DNA of 64,000 nucleotides from Scatolibacter rhodanostii (GTDB lineage: Bacteria; Bacillota; Clostridia; Oscillospirales; Acutalibacteraceae), in assembly GCF_900197595.1 (NCBI RefSeq), contig NZ_FZLO01000003.1, forward strand, positions 1 to 64,000. Direction: 5' to 3'. The position numbers and the translations under genes were made by a program. Of this stretch, positions 16,051 to 24,029 are shown one piece after another. Positions within the stretch are counted from its first letter, which is position 1; each line of letters begins with the position of its first letter. Below the pieces are notes generated by a model, which did no database searches, was not told the origin of the DNA, and saw only the letters and a list, made by a program, of their open reading frames with translations.

Positions 16051-16443
16051 ATGAAACTAGGTGCTACATTATATATAGAAAATACAGTTGAAGCTGTCGA
16101 ATTTTATAGGCAAGCTTTTGGATTAACTTTAGGATATCATGAGAAAAATTCAAACGGCACGTATATGCATGCAGAACTCCTAAAAAATGGAAACGAGATG
16201 TTTGCCGTAAGCGAATCATCAAATGTCAAATTTGTTTCAATGATGCTTGGCTCGTCGCTAAAACAATCACGTCCAACCATGAGTTATAGCCTCAATTTCG
16301 ATACGGAAATTGAGGTTATGAATGCGTATGAATTATTATCAAAACAAGGCACGATAGTATTGGCGATAGGCAAATTGCCATGGAGTGACTGTTGTGCTGA
16401 AGTAGTGGATAAGTACGGTGTTTATTGGTATATCACGACTTGA
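16051..16443 (+). CDS. VOC-family (glyoxalase/bleomycin-resistance-like) protein
   Basis: A 130-residue protein with a PhnB-like VOC fold: KLGATLYIENTVEAVEFYRQAFG at the start, AELLKNGNEMFAVSE in the middle and a C-terminal CCAEVVDKYGVYWYI strand. VOC proteins bind metals and either convert or sequester small molecules; the metal ligands cannot be assigned safely here. ATG 16051 is chosen because GGGGAG lies eight to ten bases before it; a longer frame begins at 16036. Substrate unknown. Confidence 0.8.
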   Translation: MKLGATLYIENTVEAVEFYRQAFGLTLGYHEKNSNGTYMHAELLKNGNEMFAVSESSNVKFVSMMLGSSLKQSRPTMSYSLNFDTEIEVMNAYELLSKQGTIVLAIGKLPWSDCCAEVVDKYGVYWYITT

Positions 16444-16553
16444 AAAAAGGATCATTGTGCTTGAAAAAGTACCAACTAACGCAGATACTTGTTTAATGAT
16501 ATGGAAAAACTGTTAGCTATTAAGCGAAAACCGAATAAATAAAGGATATATTT

Positions 16554-16979
16554 ATGAAGAAAAAGTGTTGTATGGTTGCAAATCTATTGCTGCTTGCGTG
16601 GTTCTTTCTAGACATGGCGGGTATATATTTTGAGGATACCTATTTAGTTACCCGTTCGTGGAAAGAGGACGGAATATTTATGGTTATCTTTGTTGTTGCA
16701 CTGCTCTTTTTTATGTTAAGAGAAAAGATAGGTAAATATATCTTAATCGGTTGGCAATTGATGTGGCTCATTACGCAGTTTATCTCCCATGAGTATTACA
16801 CCATTTTTGGTGGTGGAGAAGCTAAAATGCGCTATTTCACTGATTCTATAAAGTTGTTTTCTTCCGAAAATCGCTATATTCCTGACTTATATCATATTGT
16901 GCTTCATGTTTTTATTGTAATAGCATTGATAAGCACAATTTTGTATGTTAGTGGCAATAAAAAGAAACGCATTTCATGA
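16554..16979 (+). CDS. Small polytopic membrane protein, function unknown
   Basis: A 141-residue protein with four probable membrane segments: MVANLLLLAWFFLDMAGIY, GIFMVIFVVALLFFML, YILIGWQLMWLITQFI and LHVFIVIALISTILYV, ending in KKKR. I do not recognise a family. AAAGGATATATTT precedes the ATG. It sits between a VOC protein and a PNPOx-like protein in the cargo array, all on the same strand, without a clear promoter of its own. Confidence 0.75.
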   Translation: MKKKCCMVANLLLLAWFFLDMAGIYFEDTYLVTRSWKEDGIFMVIFVVALLFFMLREKIGKYILIGWQLMWLITQFISHEYYTIFGGGEAKMRYFTDSIKLFSSENRYIPDLYHIVLHVFIVIALISTILYVSGNKKKRIS

Positions 16980-16997
16980 AATACAAAGGATGATTCT

Positions 16998-17444
16998 ATG
17001 AAAACAAAAGAACAGATATTAGAATTTATACATAAGCAAAAAGTGGCTTTCATTGCCTCAGTGGATGACGAGGGTTTTCCGAATATGAAAGCGATGCTCA
17101 TGCCACGAAAAATAGAAGGTAATTTTTTCTATTTCACGACAAACACCTCATCACTAAGGGTAAAACAATACCAAGACAACGAAAAAGCAAGCATTTATTT
17201 CTTCAACAAAGGGCGCTTTCGCTATAAGGGCGTCATGCTTATTGGCACGATGGAAATTTTACAAGATACGGATATAAAGCAGGAAATTTGGCGAACTGGC
17301 GACACAATGTTTTATAAAAAAGGTATCACCGACCCTGATTATTGCGTGTTAAAGTTTACTGCAATAAAAGGACGGCATTATTGTGATTTGAAAACCGAGA
17401 ATATTGATATACTAAGTTTGCACAATGAGGATGGTAGCGGTTGA
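16998..17444 (+). CDS. Pyridoxamine 5'-phosphate oxidase-like flavin-binding protein
   Basis: A 148-residue protein of the PNPOx-like split-barrel fold: VAFIASVDDEGFPNMKAML at residues 17-35 is the common N-terminal strand pair, followed by FYFTTNTSSLRVKQYQDN and ASIYFFNKGRF. Members bind FMN or F420-like cofactors and reduce various substrates. ATG has AAAGGATG upstream. The stop (TGA at 17442-17444) overlaps the start of the next CPBP gene (TGATG), so the two are translated together. A second, diverged PNPOx-like gene lies at 19226. Confidence 0.82.
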   Translation: MKTKEQILEFIHKQKVAFIASVDDEGFPNMKAMLMPRKIEGNFFYFTTNTSSLRVKQYQDNEKASIYFFNKGRFRYKGVMLIGTMEILQDTDIKQEIWRTGDTMFYKKGITDPDYCVLKFTAIKGRHYCDLKTENIDILSLHNEDGSG

Positions 17445-18070
17445 TGGGAAAAGCAAACACTAAGATTACGCTAACGGCTTTGAGTGTAATTTTTATAGGC
17501 TTTGTTGTGGCGATGGTGGCGAATATATATATTAATGAGTGGGCATTTATTCCATTAGCACTTGTATATTGGACGTCTATTTTCGTTATCGTTAAGCCTA
17601 CAAAAAAGAAGTTGACGTTAATCTTATCTCAGAATACAAGATTAAAATATATTCTGATTTCCCTTATTCCTGTGCTGTTCGGCATCGCTTCGTTTGCATG
17701 GGGAATTCAATACATAAACGGGTTTGCTTTAATTTTGCTGTGGATCATATTTGCTGTATTCAACCCTATCGCAGAGGAACTTTTTTGGCGTAGTTATCTA
17801 CTAGACAATTTATCTTGGAAACCGGTAGCAAAAATTCTTTTTTCGACAGGACTTTTTCTTTTAAGTCACATGATGTGGGGTGTGTTTTCTATCACAATCA
17901 GAAGCCACATAATGATTTTACCCTTAATTGTCATGGGTTTAATTTGGGGATATGTCTATCACAAGACAAAATCCTTAAAGTGGTGTATCATTGCACATTG
18001 TTTAGTAGACATTTTAAACTTATCGGTCTGGGTTTTCTTGAATATTTACATACCGCCCGTTATTCAATAG
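17444..18070 (+). CDS. CPBP-family intramembrane metalloprotease (second copy)
   Basis: A 208-residue polytopic protein. The three CPBP motifs read AEELFWRSYLL, FLLSHMMWGVF and HCLVDILNLS. It is distinct from the CPBP protein at 12052, as seen by EELFWR versus EEVFFR and different spacing. ATG 17444 overlaps the preceding stop; a TTG one codon earlier is less likely. Context gives no target. In other islands such proteases give immunity to peptides or process them; that is only a possibility here. Confidence 0.82.
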   Translation: MGKANTKITLTALSVIFIGFVVAMVANIYINEWAFIPLALVYWTSIFVIVKPTKKKLTLILSQNTRLKYILISLIPVLFGIASFAWGIQYINGFALILLWIIFAVFNPIAEELFWRSYLLDNLSWKPVAKILFSTGLFLLSHMMWGVFSITIRSHIMILPLIVMGLIWGYVYHKTKSLKWCIIAHCLVDILNLSVWVFLNIYIPPVIQ

Positions 18071-18123
18071 CAACGTATACAAACACTAGAAAAACAGGTT
18101 AATTTATTTTGAAAGGTAATTTT

Positions 18124-18594
18124 ATGGTACATTTAGTTTATTGCGACAACGCAGGCAAAAAAGGTGAACATGTTTTAGACAAAATTATAACTGGTGAAAA
18201 AACCATGGTGGTGCGTGGGGCGGCTGGAAGGAAAATTCCTCATAGTCGTGTTTTCGAGGGCGAAATACTGTATTTTATGGAAAAAGGCACAGCTGACATT
18301 TCGGCAAAAGCTATTGTGAAATCCGTGCAAAATTACGTCAAGCTGACAGAAGATGAAATTAATCAAACCTTTGCTGACAATCAAGAAAAGTTGGCTTTAA
18401 CAGACAAGCAGCGTACTCGTTGGCACAAAAAATGCTTGTGTTTGGTGGAATTTGCACAAGTGGAAAAAATTGAGCCCGCTCTTGCGTTTGACCACCAAGG
18501 CAATATGGACGATTGGCTAATTATTGAGAAAATTGAGGACATAGTTGTGGGAACAAGTATCCCATACAACTATGAAAAATCGAGGTTTTCGTAA
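18124..18594 (+). CDS. ASCH/PUA-like protein, function uncertain
   Basis: A 156-residue protein with features of an ASCH-like fold: VLDKIITGEKTMVVRG near residues 18-33 resembles the 'I-x-x-GxKTxxxR' start of that domain, and FEGEILYFMEKG fits its second strand. ASCH domains bind RNA or nucleotides and act in coactivators, but this member is too divergent to assign. AAAGGTAATTTT precedes ATG 18124; a longer frame starts at 18109. Neighbours are a CPBP protease and an uncharacterised protein. Confidence 0.55.
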   Translation: MVHLVYCDNAGKKGEHVLDKIITGEKTMVVRGAAGRKIPHSRVFEGEILYFMEKGTADISAKAIVKSVQNYVKLTEDEINQTFADNQEKLALTDKQRTRWHKKCLCLVEFAQVEKIEPALAFDHQGNMDDWLIIEKIEDIVVGTSIPYNYEKSRFS

Positions 18595-18611
18595 ATTGGA
18601 GAGTTTCAATT

Positions 18612-19181
18612 ATGAAAATAATGCTAAACATGATGAAAAAGAAAAAAAGTGGTGTATCACCTGATATATTACCCTTGTTCGAGGATATCATTATTCAACA
18701 CAGCGGTACAGATTGTGACAATTATTTTATGCAAGCAATGGGTGAATATTTGCCACAAAATCAACGCTATACGTTGTGGGAGATGCACGGCGGCTGCCAA
18801 GGAACTGGACAGGATAAAATCAGAAAAGCCTTTGCATTACAGCACGTGGGAAAGCCGCTGCGTACCAGATTTGAACGCTACATAACTGCCTTTATCGGTG
18901 ATTTTACTGGGAAAACTTGTGATATCACACTTAATGAGGACGACAATACCATCACAGTGACATTCGCTTGCGAGGATTGTTATAAGCATACAGTCAGCGG
19001 TAAATACACAGCGCCCTTGTCATTGTATTATGAATCCTGTGCCGGCGGTCGTATGTACGGCTTGGAAAAGGCGTTGGGTATTAAGCTGAAAATTAAGTCA
19101 ATGAAAATACCAGAATCTGATATAAGCAAAGAAAATCCATGTGTTTATATTTATGATATTGTTAGTGATGCTAAACTTTAG
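18612..19181 (+). CDS. Uncharacterised cysteine-containing protein
   Basis: A 189-residue protein that I do not recognise. It begins with a basic stretch (MMKKKKSG), contains EMHGGCQGTGQDK near residue 58 and CEDCYKH near residue 120, then a C-terminal block CAGGRMYGLEKALGIKLKI. The paired cysteines could bind a metal, and the second half resembles small ligand-binding V4R-like or thiazoline-hydrolase-like domains, only loosely. GGAGAG precedes the ATG. Translation is likely coupled to the cargo array; function not assigned. Confidence 0.65.
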   Translation: MKIMLNMMKKKKSGVSPDILPLFEDIIIQHSGTDCDNYFMQAMGEYLPQNQRYTLWEMHGGCQGTGQDKIRKAFALQHVGKPLRTRFERYITAFIGDFTGKTCDITLNEDDNTITVTFACEDCYKHTVSGKYTAPLSLYYESCAGGRMYGLEKALGIKLKIKSMKIPESDISKENPCVYIYDIVSDAKL

Positions 19182-19225
19182 TGTATTGTATATTCACAAT
19201 TATAAAAAATTAGGAGAAATTAAGC

Positions 19226-19699
19226 ATGAGCAAATTTGAAGAAGGATTAAAAGCAATCGACAAACTATGCGGAAATAACAAAGATAATGTGATTTCGTTA
19301 TCCACTATTTCTACAGATTTAAGTGCGAACGGACTGCCACAGCCTTGTACACGGGATGTTGATGCCTATTACGAAGACGGTGTATTTTACGTCGTAACGT
19401 GGGGCGAATCAAACAAAATACGGCAGATTGCTATGAACAATGCAGTGGCTTTTTCTGTGAACTTCGGCGGTATTTACGGTGTGGGTGTTGGGGAAAATTT
19501 AGGTTGGGTGCTTGACCCTAAAAACGCGGAATTAAGGGAAAAATTACGCACCGTTTTTGCCGCATGGTATGATATCGCCAATAACGAGGATAACGAAAAC
19601 TGTGTCATTCTGGCTATTCGTATGACAAAAACAACGGTAAATATTGACCACGGTGCCGTTTATTACGCCTTGGATTTTGTGAACAAAAGCGAGGGGTAA
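19226..19699 (+). CDS. Pyridoxamine 5'-phosphate oxidase-like protein
   Basis: A 157-residue protein with PNPOx-like split-barrel features: NVISLSTISTDLSANGLPQP as the first strands, PCTRDVDAYYEDGVFYVVTW and a conserved NNAVAFSVNFGG strand. It is related in fold, not closely in sequence, to the gene at 16998. AGGAGAAATTAAGC precedes the ATG. The adjacent kinase starts nine bases after its stop. Substrate and cofactor are not visible. Confidence 0.8.
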   Translation: MSKFEEGLKAIDKLCGNNKDNVISLSTISTDLSANGLPQPCTRDVDAYYEDGVFYVVTWGESNKIRQIAMNNAVAFSVNFGGIYGVGVGENLGWVLDPKNAELREKLRTVFAAWYDIANNEDNENCVILAIRMTKTTVNIDHGAVYYALDFVNKSEG

Positions 19700-19707
19700 T
19701 TTTATAT

Positions 19708-20664
19708 ATGCCATTATTGACAAAAAACGTGCAATCGCAAAACACGCTGGAAAGCATGGTGAAACAAGCATTTCCTAATAAAAAGCTAACGCATATCCAA
19801 GAACTAACCGAGGGATTTTTCAACATTGCTTATGCTGTTGTTTTTGATGATGGTACAGAAAGTGTGTTAAAAATTGCTCCGCACCCAGACACAACTGTCA
19901 TAGCTTATGAAAAAAACATCATGGCGACCGAGGTTGCGTGTATGAAAATTGTCGCTGAAAAGAGTGCTGTGCCTTTACCAAAAGTGCAGTTCAGCGATTT
20001 TTCATGCGCACTCTGCAATGCGCCGTACTTTTTCATGGAAAAGATTGAGGGAAAGAGCTTTTCCACGCAAAAAGATAGTTTTAGTGCAGAAGAAATCAGC
20101 TATATTTACCATGAAACTGGCAAGTTAAACAAGCAAATCAACGCGATAACAAACAACTTTTTCGGCTATCCAAGTCAAACTGAATTTCAGGGTGAACATT
20201 GGTATGATATTTTCGCAAAAATGATAAAAGCGATGGTGCAAAACGCTGAAAAAGCACAAATAAAGTTGCCTATTTCACTTGATGAACTGCTCTGTTTATT
20301 AGAAAAACACAAGCTGATTTTTGAGGAAGTGAAAATACCACAGCTTGTGCATTGGGACATTTGGGACGGAAACGTATTCGTGAAAGACGGCAAAATTACT
20401 GGTATCATCGACTGGGAACGTTGTTTGTGGGGTGATGTTTTAATGGAAGTCGGTTTTCGGTCGTACGCTCAAACAACCGAATTTCTAAGTGGTTATGGTA
20501 TTGAAAAGTTTACAGTTTCAGAGCAAAAACGCATCCTTTGGTATGATATTTATCTGCTTTTGGTTGCTGTTCAAGAACATGTTTATCGGGGATATGATGC
20601 GGATAATGGCTGGGCAATTTCGCTGATGAATGAAAAATTTGATGAAATAAAAAGTTATTATTAA
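19708..20664 (+). CDS. Aminoglycoside phosphotransferase-like kinase
   Basis: A 318-residue APH-fold enzyme. The nucleotide-binding N-lobe has SVLKIAPHP with the expected lysine, the catalytic loop is LVHWDIWDGNVF (residues 213-224, catalytic D217, N222), and the Mg-binding aspartate lies in GIIDWER (D235). The HWD variant occurs in many uncharacterised APH-family proteins of Firmicutes. It is followed by a VOC protein and an ANT(6)-like enzyme, so three resistance-type folds are adjacent. It could phosphorylate an antibiotic, but sugars or metabolites are equally possible. It is not closely similar to the APH-like gene at 584. Confidence 0.85.
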   Translation: MPLLTKNVQSQNTLESMVKQAFPNKKLTHIQELTEGFFNIAYAVVFDDGTESVLKIAPHPDTTVIAYEKNIMATEVACMKIVAEKSAVPLPKVQFSDFSCALCNAPYFFMEKIEGKSFSTQKDSFSAEEISYIYHETGKLNKQINAITNNFFGYPSQTEFQGEHWYDIFAKMIKAMVQNAEKAQIKLPISLDELLCLLEKHKLIFEEVKIPQLVHWDIWDGNVFVKDGKITGIIDWERCLWGDVLMEVGFRSYAQTTEFLSGYGIEKFTVSEQKRILWYDIYLLLVAVQEHVYRGYDADNGWAISLMNEKFDEIKSYY

Positions 20665-20674
20665 AGGAAATGAT

Positions 20675-21055
20675 ATGTTAATAATTACACCTAATCTTCA
20701 TTTTAATGGACAGTGTAAAAAAGCCATCGAGATTTATAAGCAAGCTTTCGGTGCAAATGTAATGCAATTGATATACGACGATGAGGATTTGGTTTTTCAT
20801 GCCGAACTCAACATTGATGGATGTCGCATTATACTGAGCGATTCCGAGGGAGAGTCATCATCTTTTGGAAATTCAATGTCACTCATTATTACTTTCGATA
20901 CGGCTGATGAAGTGAAAAGGACATTTTCGTTATTTGAAGAAAGCTGTAAAATCATCCACCCTATACAAAAAACGGATTACAGCAGTTGCTTTGTGTCGTT
21001 CATTGATAAATTCGGAATTCGTTGGGAATTGATGACTGAACAGACTTTAAAATAG
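20675..21055 (+). CDS. VOC/PhnB-family protein
   Basis: A 126-residue PhnB-like VOC protein: ITPNLHFNGQCKKAIEIYKQAFG at the N-terminus, VFHAELNIDGCRIILSDSEG in the middle and SFIDKFGIRWELMT at the end are the usual landmarks of the family. It starts ten bases after the kinase stop (AAAGGAAATGATATG context) and precedes the nucleotidyltransferase. Role in binding or altering a small molecule is inferred from the family. Confidence 0.85.
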   Translation: MLIITPNLHFNGQCKKAIEIYKQAFGANVMQLIYDDEDLVFHAELNIDGCRIILSDSEGESSSFGNSMSLIITFDTADEVKRTFSLFEESCKIIHPIQKTDYSSCFVSFIDKFGIRWELMTEQTLK

Positions 21056-21069
21056 AAAGGAGAATGGTT

Positions 21070-21903
21070 ATGCTGAATGAACTTATATATGTAAACGAAA
21101 AATTCACAAAAATCATGCAAGAACAGCAAGGCGTGTTTGGTGCATGGTACTTCGGCTCGTTTGCCCGTGGCATGACGGACGAGTTTTCTGATATTGATAT
21201 TGTGTTTTTGATTAAAGAAAGCGATTTTGATAAGATTGATGAAAATTTGAATGTGTTGCTTTCAGGTGCGTGTGATGAGATTACATTGCGCTGGGCTGAG
21301 GGGTTTAACAGCCATGCAATAAAGAATTATGGCTATTTAATTCGCTATGGCGGAAAGCTTTTTCAGTATGATGTTTTCCTTTTAAATCAAGGGCAAATTG
21401 ATGATTTTATGTGTCAAATCCACTATACAGAATTGAAAAAACCGGACGTCATTTTTGATAAGAATAACAACGTTCAAGCGTTGATTGATAAAGGGATTAA
21501 GGGCAGTTCATGGCGAGCAGATATTCGCTATTTAATCACAACATACTGGTTTCATGTGCAGATGTCGGCAAAGTATTTATTACGAAAGGATTACTTCAAA
21601 TTAGAGGGAGTCTTGCGGATTCTGATGGATACACATATGTCGCTTTTGCTTACCGTCTACGACAAAACGACGTGGGGAGGCAGTGCTAATAAGCTGCATT
21701 TTATCCCTGAAGAAAAGCAAGAGCATCTGATGTGCTATGGCTGTAGCAAGGATTTTTCGATTGTCAGAACGAATCTGTTACAGGTGATGAAATGGTTTTG
21801 CGATGATGTTAGTTCATCTAAAGATATTGAGATTATTCAGTATAACGAACAGCTTAATACAAAAGTTTTAGATGATTGGGAAGATAAAACAAAGATACTG
21901 TAA
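21070..21903 (+). CDS. Aminoglycoside 6-adenylyltransferase (ANT(6)/AadE)-like protein
   Basis: A 277-residue nucleotidyltransferase. The Pol beta-type catalytic motif YFGSFARGMTDEFSDIDIVFL spans residues 23-43 (GS near 25, D38 and D40 as metal ligands), followed by a helical C-terminal domain seen in ANT(6) enzymes. Those enzymes transfer AMP to the 6-hydroxyl of streptomycin; activity here is not shown. ATG 21070 is preferred over 21064 because AGGAG then lies seven bases upstream. A hairpin-like GAATGCC.../...GGCATTC pair follows the stop. Confidence 0.85.
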   Translation: MLNELIYVNEKFTKIMQEQQGVFGAWYFGSFARGMTDEFSDIDIVFLIKESDFDKIDENLNVLLSGACDEITLRWAEGFNSHAIKNYGYLIRYGGKLFQYDVFLLNQGQIDDFMCQIHYTELKKPDVIFDKNNNVQALIDKGIKGSSWRADIRYLITTYWFHVQMSAKYLLRKDYFKLEGVLRILMDTHMSLLLTVYDKTTWGGSANKLHFIPEEKQEHLMCYGCSKDFSIVRTNLLQVMKWFCDDVSSSKDIEIIQYNEQLNTKVLDDWEDKTKIL

Positions 21904-21952
21904 ATACGAGAATGCCCTCTTCCAGATATCTAGGAGAAGGCATTCATTGCTT

Positions 21953-22108
21953 ATGTATTCACGCAAAGTATCGTTATCTGAAATTGAAAAAAACGATTTC
22001 AATTTGAATATATCAAGATATGTTAGCACGGCAGAAAAAGATGCTATCTTGGATCTTGCTGATGTTAAGAAAAATTTGCATAGTATCCGAAATGTTGATA
22101 TAAATTAA
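21953..22108 (+). pseudogene. C-terminal remnant of a type I restriction methylase (HsdM)
   Basis: A 51-codon frame carries the C-terminal signature of HsdM/N-6 methylases: RKVSLSEIEKNDFNLNISRY followed by V-S-T-A. The NLNISRY block is highly conserved in these proteins and directly precedes an acidic tail, as seen here. The rest of hsdM, and any hsdS or hsdR, is absent, so it is a fragment left by deletion or recombination. It sits 110 bases before the serine recombinase, a spot where element boundaries are likely. Confidence 0.75.
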
Positions 22109-22218
22109 GCTAAGACAAAACACAATCAATTTTTAAGTGAATTCGGATTGCCGAAGTTATTGTAAATCTTCGATTTAAATCCAATGAATACTCAGTAGGA
22201 GGCTAGGAGGTCTGTATA

Positions 22219-23418
22219 ATGGCAAAAGAATTAGATGCAGACCGAATAGAAAAAGCAAGAAAAAAGGCAGAGACGGTAAATCGCAAAGAGCAAGAACGTC
22301 AGATATTACGAAATACAATTGAGCAAAACCGCAAAGGCGAGCGTAAAGTTACCTTAATCATGCCAGTTAAACAAAGCGATTCGGATGTAGACATAAAAAA
22401 GCTGCGTGTTGCCGCATATTGCAGAGTCAGCACTTTGGAAGAAGAGCAAATGGGCAGTTTTGAAATGCAGGTACAGCATTTTACTGAGGTGATTGAAAAT
22501 AATCCAAGATATGATTTTGTGAAAATCTATAAAGATGAGGGTGTTTCCGGCACATCGGTGGCAAAGCGTAAAGAATTCCAAAATATGATTCGAGATGCAC
22601 AGCATGGTAAAATTGATTTGATTTTAACAAAAAGCATCAGTCGGTTTGGTAGAAATATCGTAGATATATTGACATCTTTGCAATTATTGAGCGATTTAAC
22701 CCCTCCTGTCGCAGTGAATTTTGAGGTTGAGGGTATTGATACATCTGACGGCAGAAATAAGTTGCTTATTTCTATTCTGTCAGCACTTGCCGAATTGGAA
22801 TCACAGCAAAAAAGTGAAGCGGTGAAAGCTGGGATTCGTTATCGAATGCATGAAGGCGTATATAAATTTTCCGTTCAGAATACCCTTGGCTATTACCGAG
22901 ATTATACTGGCACTTTAAAAATCGAGCCTGCTGAAGCTGAAATAGTCCGTTACATTTACGATAGCTTTTTAGAGGGAGCTTCGCCGCAAAACATTGCTGA
23001 TGCTTTAACCAGACAAGGAATTGCGTCACCCAAAGGTATGATACATTGGAGAGGAGGTACAATTAAAGGTATATTGTCAAACGAAAAATATTGCGGTGAT
23101 GTATTATATCAAAAAACATATACAAAAGACTTTTTGACACATAAGTCCGTGAAAAATGATAATGTTTTAATTCAATATCATTGGGAAAACTGCCATTCAG
23201 CTATCATTTCACGTACAAAATGGGATAAAGCTCAAGAATTTCTTCTGAAAAAGAAATGGGGTTCTCAGAAATCTCAGATTGACAATATACCGAAAAAGTT
23301 TGTTGTTGCGCGAGTAAAGTCGGGCAGTTTAAAGGGATTTTACTTGATAAATCCACTGTGGACAAAAGAAGAACGAGAACAATTTAAACGTATTTTAAAA
23401 TCACTTAACGATTTATAG
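22219..23418 (+). CDS. Large-serine-type site-specific recombinase, short form
   Basis: A 399-residue recombinase. After a 60-residue basic N-terminal extension, the resolvase domain begins at LRVAAYCRVST (catalytic serine in the RVST motif, about residue 73) and contains DEGVSGTS and KSISRFGRN. The recombinase domain follows (YYRDYTGTLKIEPAEAEIV, GTIKGILSNEKYCGDVLYQ). Family members usually continue with a cysteine-rich zinc ribbon (CGxC pattern) and coiled coil; here no such cysteines appear and the sequence moves straight to RVKSGSLKGFYLINPLW. It may be a natural short type or a deletion form. AGGAGGTCTGTATA precedes the ATG. The recombinase probably moved part of the island. Confidence 0.85.
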   Translation: MAKELDADRIEKARKKAETVNRKEQERQILRNTIEQNRKGERKVTLIMPVKQSDSDVDIKKLRVAAYCRVSTLEEEQMGSFEMQVQHFTEVIENNPRYDFVKIYKDEGVSGTSVAKRKEFQNMIRDAQHGKIDLILTKSISRFGRNIVDILTSLQLLSDLTPPVAVNFEVEGIDTSDGRNKLLISILSALAELESQQKSEAVKAGIRYRMHEGVYKFSVQNTLGYYRDYTGTLKIEPAEAEIVRYIYDSFLEGASPQNIADALTRQGIASPKGMIHWRGGTIKGILSNEKYCGDVLYQKTYTKDFLTHKSVKNDNVLIQYHWENCHSAIISRTKWDKAQEFLLKKKWGSQKSQIDNIPKKFVVARVKSGSLKGFYLINPLWTKEEREQFKRILKSLNDL

Positions 23419-23437
23419 CTGAAATGAAAGGATTGTA

Positions 23438-23842
23438 ATGATGAAAGACTTTAAAAATATTAGCTTTGATATTATTGACTTAACAGTCAATGCATCACCA
23501 GATATCTATATTAACAAGGGTGGTATTAGTTTTACAAAGAAAGTATTAGAAGATTTAGGTTATCCTGCAAATGTTCAATATTGCATTAGTGCCGAGAATA
23601 AGGTTTTTGCTATTCGTGTTTGCAGAAGTAACGATGCAAAAAGCACACCATTTTCAAAGCCAAGAGCAGAACAGACTACCACATTAAGTACGAATAATAA
23701 AAATTTTGTTGAGTCTGTTAAAGCGTTACTAAAAGATTCACAAGACCCAAATATACGTTATAAGGTTACAGGACATTTTGATTCGGAAAGTAAAACGATG
23801 TTTTTTGACATGGAAGAAGCTGTTGAGGAAGCTTTTCGCTAG
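23438..23842 (+). CDS. Hypothetical companion of the serine recombinase
   Basis: A 134-residue protein that I do not assign to a named family. It opens with DIIDLTVNASPDIYINKGG and ISFTKKVLEDLGYPANVQ, and ends with an acidic EEAVEEAF. No cysteine cluster, signal peptide or membrane segment is present. It lies 20 bases after the recombinase with AAAGGATTGTA before its ATG, and a strong terminator follows the pair, so the two form one unit. A role as accessory or directionality factor is a guess based on position. Confidence 0.7.
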   Translation: MMKDFKNISFDIIDLTVNASPDIYINKGGISFTKKVLEDLGYPANVQYCISAENKVFAIRVCRSNDAKSTPFSKPRAEQTTTLSTNNKNFVESVKALLKDSQDPNIRYKVTGHFDSESKTMFFDMEEAVEEAFR

Positions 23843-23939
23843 TCAATGATATATTCACACGATACCTTTTGGGTGCAAAATCCCTTATGCCGAAAAACAA
23901 AAAATGTGATTATATGTTAATTGACGTGATTTGCCAATA

Positions 23940-23992
23940 AAGTTAAGGCGGATTGGATGTAAAAACATCTGTTCGCCTTAACTTTTTGTTTT
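23940..23992 (+). terminator. Intrinsic terminator of the recombinase unit
   Basis: AAGTTAAGGCG (23940-23950) pairs with CGCCTTAACTT (23974-23984), with a smaller GATGT/ACATC stem inside the loop, and is followed by TTTTTGTTTTT. It ends the recombinase and companion transcript about 100 bases after the companion's stop. Confidence 0.85.
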
Positions 23993-24029
23993 TACTTTAA
24001 TAATTTTTTACTATTTAGGAGGGCTATTG

